Below are positions 41,363-48,711 of a stretch of DNA of 48,711 nucleotides, in pieces. A model generated the notes under the pieces. The model was not told where the DNA came from, did no database searches, and was given only the letters and a program-made list of their open reading frames with translations. The stretch is from Pseudomonadota bacterium (GTDB lineage: Bacteria; Pseudomonadota; Gammaproteobacteria; Burkholderiales; Burkholderiaceae_C): the NCBI GenBank assembly GCA_023442945.1, contig JAEZWW010000118.1:1-48711 (forward strand). Reading direction: 5' to 3'. Each line of letters begins with the position of its first letter. The stretch's first letter is position 1. The translations under genes were made by a program, and so were the position numbers.

Positions 41363-42859
41363 TCATTTGTGGCTGCCCCCGCTGGTGTAGCCGCCGTAGG
41401 AGCCGCCGGTGACGCGCCCACCGCCGCTGCTGCTGCCACCGCTGCTCGTGTTCGTGATCACCATGATGACCACGACCAGCAACAGGACGAAGATGACCAT
41501 ACCGATCAGCACCCGCGTCATCTCCGGCGTCCACGGCGTGGGGTCGCCGGCCGAGCGCAACGCGGCCAGCCCGAAAGCCTGGCGCACCTCGCTGGCCGGG
41601 ATGCGCATGCCGGCCGACCAGGTCACTTCGTTGCCGGTCTGTTCGCGCGACAGCACGCCCGTGCCCCGGGTGGACGGCGACAGGAAGTCGATGTTGCGGC
41701 TGCGGTCGCCCGTCTTCACCGGCCAGTAGAACTCGCCTTCGACGTAGTCGGTGTAGGCGGTGTAGCTGCTGTCGCGCTGGTAGTTGCGCCCTTCGTAGCT
41801 GGCGTTGTTGCTGCGCGCCTTGTACGCGGGCGCCCCGGTGGCCGGGCGCACCAGGCTCCAGCCGTCGCTGGCGTCCACCAGGAACTGAAAGCCCATGACG
41901 GCGTTGTAGAGCAGGTATTCGTCCCAGTGAAAGCCTTCGCCGTCTTCACTGCCGCTGCGGCGCTGAAAGCCCACCACCTGCCACGGTACGCCGTCGAAGT
42001 GGCCGACGCTGCCCAGCGCGATGGTCGGTTGCACGCGCTGCAGCTGGCGCGTGTGCTTCAACTCGCCGGCGATGCCCCGGGTGACGTCGATCACGTAGTG
42101 GCATTGCGGGCAGGTCACGGCTTTGGTGCTGTCCAGCCGCAGCGCCACGGGCGAGCCGCAGTTGGGGCAGCTGAACTGCCGCGTGCCGGCGTCTTCGCGC
42201 GCCGACTCGGCCTTCAGCCCCTGCAGCGCCAGCGCGTTCAGCTGTACGGCGCGCCCGCGCTGCGCCGTGGGCGGGTCGCTGCCGTAGTCGATGGCCAGCA
42301 CCTCGCCGCTGGCGTTGCGCAGCTCGACCACCTGAAACGGCCGCTCGAGCGGCGCGCCGCCGGGCAATTCGCCTTCGGCCGACACCACCCGCGCCCGCAC
42401 GCTGGCGGCCACGGACCAGGTCGCGCCGTCCAGCACCGCGTCTTCGCCCACGCTGAAGCTGCCGGCGTGGGGGATCGGCTGGGCGATCTGGACGGGCTGC
42501 GTGAAGACGTAGGCGCCGTTGTCCTCGCTCAGCGTGCCGGTGCGGCCATCCGGCAGCAGCGCCGTCCACTCGGTCCAGCGGCCGGCTTCGGCCTCCAGCT
42601 GCACACGGCCAATCAGGGTGAAGGCGGCGTCGCGCCCGTCCACCGGCACGCGCCCGCTGGCGCCGATCTGCAGCGGGCTGTGGTCGTCAAAGACCTCGGC
42701 GACCTGGCCGACACGCTGCAGCGCGTCGCCGCTGCGCACGACCACGCTGCGGCAGTAGCTGCAGACGGCGTGCGTGGCCTGCGCACTCTGGAACACCACC
42801 GGCGCGCCGCAGGCGGGGCAGGGCGCGCGGTACAGGCGCTGGGTGCCGTTCTCGGCCAT
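41363..42859 (-). CDS. DUF4178 zinc-ribbon membrane protein
   Basis: The 498-residue product has two zinc ribbons and two DUF4178 domains. The first CPAC...CSYC (14-36) leads domain 1; the second CPNC...CPQC (about 231-256) leads domain 2 (GHFDGVPWQVVGFQRR, WDEYLLYNAVMGFQFLVDASDGWSLV). A single membrane helix lies near the C terminus (VLIGMVIFVLLLVVVIMVIT), followed by a short Ser/Gly-rich tail, so most of the protein probably faces the cytoplasm. It sits between SPFH and DUF350 genes. The function is unknown; similar sets are thought to act in membrane stress or lipid-linked polyamine metabolism. Confidence 0.86.
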   Translation of the reverse strand: MAENGTQRLYRAPCPACGAPVVFQSAQATHAVCSYCRSVVVRSGDALQRVGQVAEVFDDHSPLQIGASGRVPVDGRDAAFTLIGRVQLEAEAGRWTEWTALLPDGRTGTLSEDNGAYVFTQPVQIAQPIPHAGSFSVGEDAVLDGATWSVAASVRARVVSAEGELPGGAPLERPFQVVELRNASGEVLAIDYGSDPPTAQRGRAVQLNALALQGLKAESAREDAGTRQFSCPNCGSPVALRLDSTKAVTCPQCHYVIDVTRGIAGELKHTRQLQRVQPTIALGSVGHFDGVPWQVVGFQRRSGSEDGEGFHWDEYLLYNAVMGFQFLVDASDGWSLVRPATGAPAYKARSNNASYEGRNYQRDSSYTAYTDYVEGEFYWPVKTGDRSRNIDFLSPSTRGTGVLSREQTGNEVTWSAGMRIPASEVRQAFGLAALRSAGDPTPWTPEMTRVLIGMVIFVLLLVVVIMVITNTSSGGSSSGGGRVTGGSYGGYTSGGSHK

Positions 42860-42874
42860 GCAGAGAGAATTTTT

Positions 42875-42936
42875 AAGCGATTTTGGTCGCTGGCCCTACG
42901 CAGATCTGCGCGACCAGCTACCAAATGAATAGCGTC
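42875..42936 (-). repeat. Family 1 repeat at the SPFH stop
   Basis: Minus orientation, full copy: CGATTTTGGTCGCTGGCC, CGCAGATCTGCGCGACCAGC. Its end overlaps the SPFH gene stop, and it fills the gap to the DUF4178 gene. Confidence 0.9.
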
Positions 42937-43990
42937 AAACCAGCTTCTTGAGCAGCTCGGCCTTCTTGGCGTCGAACTCTTCCTGCGTCAGGATGCCCTT
43001 GGTCTTGAGCTCGCCCAGCTTTTCCAGCGTGGCCATCACGTCCTCGGGCTTCACGCCGACCGGCGCGGCGGCGGCCGGTGCAGCGCCCGCGGCGGGTGCG
43101 CCGCCCTGCAGGGCCGACTGCATGTTCTGCGCCAGGATCTGCCCCATGGCCACGCCTGCGCCCATGCCCAGGCCAGCGCTGGCCAGGCCACCGGCGTCAC
43201 CGCCCGCGCCCACGCCTTCGGCCATCTTGGGGATGGCTTGTGCGGTCTGGTACTGCATCAGCTTGCCCATGTCGCCACCGACCATGCCCATGCCGATCTT
43301 CTGGTCCAGCACCTTCTGCAGCTCGTCGGGCAGCGAAATGCTTTGCACCGTCATCGCCTCCAGCTTCAGGCCGTAGCCTTCCATGGCCGGGGCCAGTGCC
43401 TGCGACAGCGCCTGGGCGAACAGCAGCTGGTTGGCCGCCAGGTCCAGGAAGGGAATGTTGCTTTGCGCGATGGCAACGCTGATCTGCTGCATCACCAAGC
43501 CGCGCAGCTGGCCGTCCAGCTCTTCGGCGCTGTAGCGTTCGCGCGTGCCGGAAATTTCGGTGTAGAACTTCTTCGGGTCGACCACGCGGTAGGCGTAGTT
43601 GCCGAAGGCGCGCAGGCGCACCGCGCCGAATTCCTTGTCGCGGATGGTGATGGGCTGCGGCGTGCCCCACTTCTGGTCGATCTGCTGGCGCGTGCTGAAG
43701 AAGTACACGTCGCTCTTGAAAGGCGACTCGAACAGCTTGTCCCAGTTCTTCAGGTTGGTCAGCACCGGCAGCGTCTGCGTGGTCAGCTTGTAGGTGCCGG
43801 GGCCGAACACGTCGGCCACCTGGCCTTCGTTGACGAACATGGCCATCTGCGATTCGCGCACCACCAGGGTCGCGCCGTTCTGGATTTCCATGTCGGCCAT
43901 GGGGTAGCGCCAGGCCAGCGTGCCGTCGCCGTCCTCCGTCCATTGCAGGACGTCCAGAAACTGCTTCTTGATGAAATCCATCAGCGCCAC
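42935..43990 (-). CDS. SPFH-domain protein with C-terminal SHOCT-like segment
   Basis: The 351-residue product begins MALMDFIKKQFLDVLQW and has an SPFH/band 7 domain (about 35-235; QNGATLVVRESQMAMFVNEGQVADVFGPGTYKL and RLRAFGNYAYRVVDPKKFY), a Gly/Ala/Met-rich middle (GGDAGGLASAGLGMGAGVAMG) and a C-terminal SHOCT-type helix pair (LEKLGELKTKGILTQEEFDAKKAELLKKL). This is the YdjI/virion-core-like group. GTG at 43990 has GAGGAG seven bases upstream, better than ATG 43981. It leads a unit with the DUF4178 and DUF350 genes, probably a membrane-associated scaffold. Confidence 0.88.
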   Translation of the reverse strand: MALMDFIKKQFLDVLQWTEDGDGTLAWRYPMADMEIQNGATLVVRESQMAMFVNEGQVADVFGPGTYKLTTQTLPVLTNLKNWDKLFESPFKSDVYFFSTRQQIDQKWGTPQPITIRDKEFGAVRLRAFGNYAYRVVDPKKFYTEISGTRERYSAEELDGQLRGLVMQQISVAIAQSNIPFLDLAANQLLFAQALSQALAPAMEGYGLKLEAMTVQSISLPDELQKVLDQKIGMGMVGGDMGKLMQYQTAQAIPKMAEGVGAGGDAGGLASAGLGMGAGVAMGQILAQNMQSALQGGAPAAGAAPAAAAPVGVKPEDVMATLEKLGELKTKGILTQEEFDAKKAELLKKLV

Positions 43991-44161
43991 GGCGAATCTC
44001 CTCTGCTGCGGGGCCCGACGGGCCCGTTGGCGGGATGATAAGGGGGCGCGGCGGCGGTGCGTGCGCGCCATCGGCACCTCCGGCCTTGCCGAATGCGACA
44101 GGGCATACGGGTTTGTCCACCCGTCAATCAGGCCGATTGGCAGAATCCATTGGCACTTTCA

Positions 44162-44180
44162 AATGAGAATGATTATCATT
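44162..44180. promoter_or_regulatory. Predicted Fur box upstream of the DUF2061 gene
   Basis: AATGAGAATGATTATCATT matches the classic Fur operator closely and contains the palindrome AATGAT-T-ATCATT (44168-44180). It lies 30 bases before the DUF2061 start, so iron-bound Fur should repress that gene. Confidence 0.82.
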
Positions 44181-44210
44181 TGCCAATTGATTGTCCAAGA
44201 GAGGCACCCC

Positions 44211-44450
44211 ATGACCGACTTTGCCCGCCGCCACCTGTTCACGCTGAAGAAAACCGCCAGCTACTATGTGATGCACATCACCGTGGCCGCCGCCGTTGGC
44301 TACGCGGTGACGGGCGACGTGTGGCTGGCGCTGACGCTCAGCCTGCTGGAGCCCACGGTGCAGGCCGTGGCCTTCTTCTTCCACGAAAAAGCCTGGGCGC
44401 GCCACACGCCGGTACCCGTACCCGTTGCAGCCGCATCGCACGGGACCTGA
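44211..44450 (+). CDS. DUF2061 small membrane protein
   Basis: The 79-residue product has two membrane helices and the DUF2061 pattern: TLKKTASYYVMHITVAAAVGYAVTGDVWLALTLSLLEPTVQAVAFFFHEKAWAR. Homologues have no known activity. An AGAGAGG ribosome binding site precedes the ATG at 44211; longer open frames are not supported. It stands alone behind a Fur box, so it is likely induced by iron starvation. A family 1 repeat lies downstream in the opposite direction. Confidence 0.88.
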   Translation: MTDFARRHLFTLKKTASYYVMHITVAAAVGYAVTGDVWLALTLSLLEPTVQAVAFFFHEKAWARHTPVPVPVAAASHGT

Positions 44451-44513
44451 GCGTCAGTCCGGCACGCCGCCGCGCGCCGCAGCGTGGACGGGTTGCGCGC
44501 ACCACCGTGACCT

Positions 44514-44579
44514 TTTTTGAAGGCTATCGGCCCCTGACCCTAGAGGGATCTGCGCGAACAGCTACTTATTTCGTAGCAC
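44514..44579 (-). repeat. Family 1 repeat
   Basis: Minus orientation, full copy; its first hairpin is GCTAC/GTAGC, a paired variant of GCTAT/ATAGC. It lies in the DUF2061-maeB gap with no gene ending upstream on its own strand. Confidence 0.9.
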
Positions 44580-44743
44580 AAGGCACGCCGACGAACGCCG
44601 CTTGACCCAGGCGCTGCGCCCCCGCGCGGCCGGCGCCCTGCCCGCCGGCATAGACTGGCTGGCAAGCCAGTGCGCGTCAGCCGCGCTGCCTACAATCGTT
44701 CGCCCAACGCCACGACCCTGCGTGGCGGGCCCTAGGAGACCCC

Positions 44744-47065
<2,322 letters not shown>

Positions 47066-47099
47066 ACGCCCACATACCGCGGGCGCCAACCACCGCATC

Positions 47100-47131
47100 G
47101 CTGCCTAAGATTTAGGCAGCGGCTTGCATTT
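47100..47131 (+). terminator. Probable terminator after maeB
   Basis: GCTGCCTAA (47100-47108), loop GAT, TTAGGCAGC (47112-47120), then GGCTTGCATTTTTG; the T run is slightly displaced. Confidence 0.55.
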
Positions 47132-47204
47132 TTGTTGCCGTTGCGTCACACTAGCGCCTTGGAAATTTCGGGTTAACCCGGAGGTTTCCGAAAGGTGCTT
47201 TTTC

Positions 47205-47612
47205 ATGTTGCGAACGGCGGCATTGCGGGTAGCGCAGTCGCTCTTGACAGTGTCGTTGGCGGTGGCGGCCATGTCCCAGGCGGACGTGGCGTACGCCCGA
47301 GGGCTGTTTTCGGAACGTTCCGAAACCACCATCGCGGCCACGGACATGCCCAAGCAAGGCCAGCGGACCTATTCGCTGATCCTGCAGGGCGGCCCGTTTC
47401 CTCACGACAAGGACGGCTCGGTGTTCGGCAACCGCGAACGCCTGCTGCCGCGGGAGCGTCGCGGTTATTACCGTGAATACACCGTCGAAACCCCGGGCTC
47501 GCGCGACCGTGGCGCCCGCCGCATTGTATGCGGTGGCGCACGGGTCACCGTTCCCGACGCCTGCTACTACACAAGCGACCACTATTCGAGCTTCAGGATG
47601 ATCGTGCCATGA
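47205..47612 (+). CDS. Secreted barnase/RNase Sa-type ribonuclease
   Basis: The 135-residue product has a signal peptide (about 1-31, LLTVSLAVAAMSQADVAYA) and a guanyl-specific RNase (N1/T1/Ba) domain: FPHDKDGSVFGNRERLLP, RGYYREYTVETPGSRDRGARRIVCGG and YYTSDHYSSFRMIV. The catalytic glutamate (YREYTV), the arginine (GARR) and histidine (SDHY) that make the active site are present, so an active extracellular RNase is expected. The ATG at 47205 with AAAGGTG upstream is preferred. The stop overlaps the start of the barstar-like gene by four bases (ATGA), so the pair is translationally coupled. Confidence 0.9.
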   Translation: MLRTAALRVAQSLLTVSLAVAAMSQADVAYARGLFSERSETTIAATDMPKQGQRTYSLILQGGPFPHDKDGSVFGNRERLLPRERRGYYREYTVETPGSRDRGARRIVCGGARVTVPDACYYTSDHYSSFRMIVP

Positions 47613-48121
47613 AAGCGCTTGAACATTTTCAGCCCGCGCCAGCCGTTGAGCTGCGGGCTTCGTCCGAATTATTGACTTCAGAGAAAGCAGCGGAGATGGA
47701 TCAACCACTTCGTCCCCCCCCAGAATCGATTTTCAAGGGTGTACGGACCAACATCGTTCAGTCGATCCGGGCGTTTCGCGTGCATGACCTGCAGGACGCG
47801 GCCGTTTCGCTCGGCCAGCACTTCCTGTACGCCAACCTGGCGGCCGCGCAGACCAAGCAGGACGTGCTCGACATGATTGCCGCGCAGTTCACCTTCCCGG
47901 CGCACTTCGGCAAAAACTTCGACGCGCTGTACGACTGCATGACCGACCCTCTGCACAAGAGCGGGCCGCAGCCGGGCTTCATCGTGGTGTTGGAGCAGAT
48001 CCCCGCCACGGCCAAGTTCGACAAGGAAGCGCGCGAGCAGCTGCTCGACATCTTCCGCGACGCCGCCGACTACTGGAACGACCGGAAGATACCGTTTAGG
48101 TGCTTCTATTCTTTTCTGTAG
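47609..48121 (+). CDS. Barstar-family RNase inhibitor with N-terminal extension
   Basis: The 170-residue cytoplasmic product has a C-terminal barstar domain (about 78-170; QTKQDVLDMIAAQFTFPAHFGKNFDALYDCMTD ... GFIVVLEQIP ... FRDAADYWNDRKIPFRCFYSF), which binds and blocks barnase-type RNases. The HFGKNFDALYDCMTD segment is the family's inhibitory face. The first roughly 75 residues are an extra, low-complexity leader not found in the 90-residue barstar of Bacillus. Its start overlaps the RNase stop (ATGA), so the inhibitor is made together with the enzyme and protects the producing cell. Confidence 0.9.
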   Translation: MKALEHFQPAPAVELRASSELLTSEKAAEMDQPLRPPPESIFKGVRTNIVQSIRAFRVHDLQDAAVSLGQHFLYANLAAAQTKQDVLDMIAAQFTFPAHFGKNFDALYDCMTDPLHKSGPQPGFIVVLEQIPATAKFDKEAREQLLDIFRDAADYWNDRKIPFRCFYSFL

Positions 48122-48306
48122 CCCGTTCTGCAGCAACTGGCCAAGCAGAACGGGCGACCGAGGCCCCTACCGACGCCGCCACGACGGCCGAAGTCGCCGA
48201 AGACAACGGCGAAAAGATGCCCACCGACAAGCTGGTGGACATTTCCCCGCTGGCGCTGCGCATGAGCAGCCCCTTCAACGCGGGTTACTGGCTGAGCGCC
48301 GCCTGA
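48100..48306 (+). CDS. Small open frame after the barstar gene
   Basis: A GTG at 48100 within the end of the barstar gene opens 68 codons (MLLFFSVARSAATGQAERATEAPTD ... KLVDISPLALRMSSPFNAGYWLSAA). Its third-position GC bias looks coding and a terminator follows 45 bases on, but there is no ribosome binding site and no match I recognise. The C-terminal part looks better conserved than the first 25 codons, so it may be the tail of an older gene. Confidence 0.4.
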   Translation: MLLFFSVARSAATGQAERATEAPTDAATTAEVAEDNGEKMPTDKLVDISPLALRMSSPFNAGYWLSAA

Positions 48307-48351
48307 TCCGGCGGTTTCATCCCGCGCTGCGGCCGCAGCGCCCCTGAGAAA

Positions 48352-48377
48352 AAGCCCGCGTCATGCGGGCTTTTTTG
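48352..48377 (+). terminator. Terminator after the RNase/barstar unit
   Basis: AAGCCCGC (48352-48359), loop GTCAT, GCGGGCTT (48365-48372) followed by a run of T; can act in both directions. Confidence 0.85.
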
Positions 48378-48711
48378 TGTCTGTCCGAGATCGACCACGG
48401 ATCCACGTTGGGGCGTGCCAACCCCCTATTTCGCTGACCGATCTGACGGCGCAGTGCTCACCTTGCCCGACCCGTTTGGGCGACCCGCCATCGGTGCGGA
48501 CAAAACCACCGAACGATCCCGCCTGTCCGACAGCTTTTGTACCGATAGTGCGCGTTCTTTGTCTATCCCATGGCCATCGGTCGTCAACCGCTGGGATTGT
48601 CAGTTCTCCCCCGCCGCCGGCATGCGCCCGCTGGCGCCCACCGGCACGACGGGCGATGGGGTTGCCGCCGGGCGGCGCGCCTCGGCCGTCACGGACGGGG
48701 CAGGACGGGGC
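48378..48711. other. End of window, no gene recognised
   Basis: No convincing gene in the last 330 bases. Open frames from an ATG at about 48570 or 48622 run to the edge but have no good ribosome binding site and unspecific protein content. The last 60 bases are very GC-rich. Confidence 0.45.

Overview
The window is GC-rich chromosomal DNA of a beta-proteobacterium. The set ruvA, PhoH/ybeY, dbpA, dtd, tyrS, M23 peptidase, erpA, rpsI-rplM, rlmJ, paaABCDE, ahcY-tlyA-metF with a SAH riboswitch, prfC and maeB, with strong G/C third-position bias, points to Burkholderiales and most likely Comamonadaceae. Almost all of it is core or metabolic gene content. No prophage, transposase, CRISPR array, rRNA or tRNA gene was found.

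Layout. 1-6.2 kb: secreted I78-type inhibitor, ruvA, an orphan LuxR-type response regulator, ybeZ-ybeY, dbpA and dtd. 6.2-10.8 kb: a secreted protein with a duplicated four-cysteine module, a CDF metal exporter, a metallo-beta-lactamase-fold hydrolase, an aminoglycoside-phosphotransferase-fold kinase and a GNAT acetyltransferase. 10.9-16.9 kb: tyrS, M23 peptidase, erpA, bactofilin, rpsI-rplM and a frameshifted rlmJ. 17-21.6 kb: paaABCDE (phenylacetyl-CoA epoxidase) behind a perfect palindromic operator, plus a small membrane protein. 21.7-26.7 kb: an RlpA-like protein and the one-carbon operon ahcY-tlyA-metF, led by a SAH riboswitch. 26.9-31.6 kb: a DUF4399 protein, prfC, an Lrp-type regulator and dadA. 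31.8-38.4 kb: TetR, darcynin-like and SDR genes, then omega-aminotransferase, DJ-1/PfpI and mmsA (beta-alanine / malonate-semialdehyde catabolism) with a divergent LysR regulator. 38.4-39.5 kb: gene-free, with a 646-bp inverted-repeat element. 39.5-44.5 kb: rarD and a DUF350/DUF4178/SPFH cluster, then a DUF2061 gene behind a Fur box. 44.7-48.7 kb: maeB, then a secreted barnase-like RNase with its barstar-type inhibitor.

The most unusual content lies between the genes. I count 19 full or partial copies of one roughly 60-bp structured repeat (family 1). Thirteen of the 17 copies outside genes run in the same direction as the gene that ends just before them, several directly at the stop codon and inside operons. 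One copy is fused in frame into rlmJ and one into paaD. A second structured repeat (family 2) follows the stops of paaD and ahcY; its stems differ but still pair, while the loop is constant. The 646-bp element shows the same compensatory pattern in its two arms. Together these suggest short RNA-structured elements that act on mRNA 3' ends or in intercistronic gaps and can be tolerated inside proteins.
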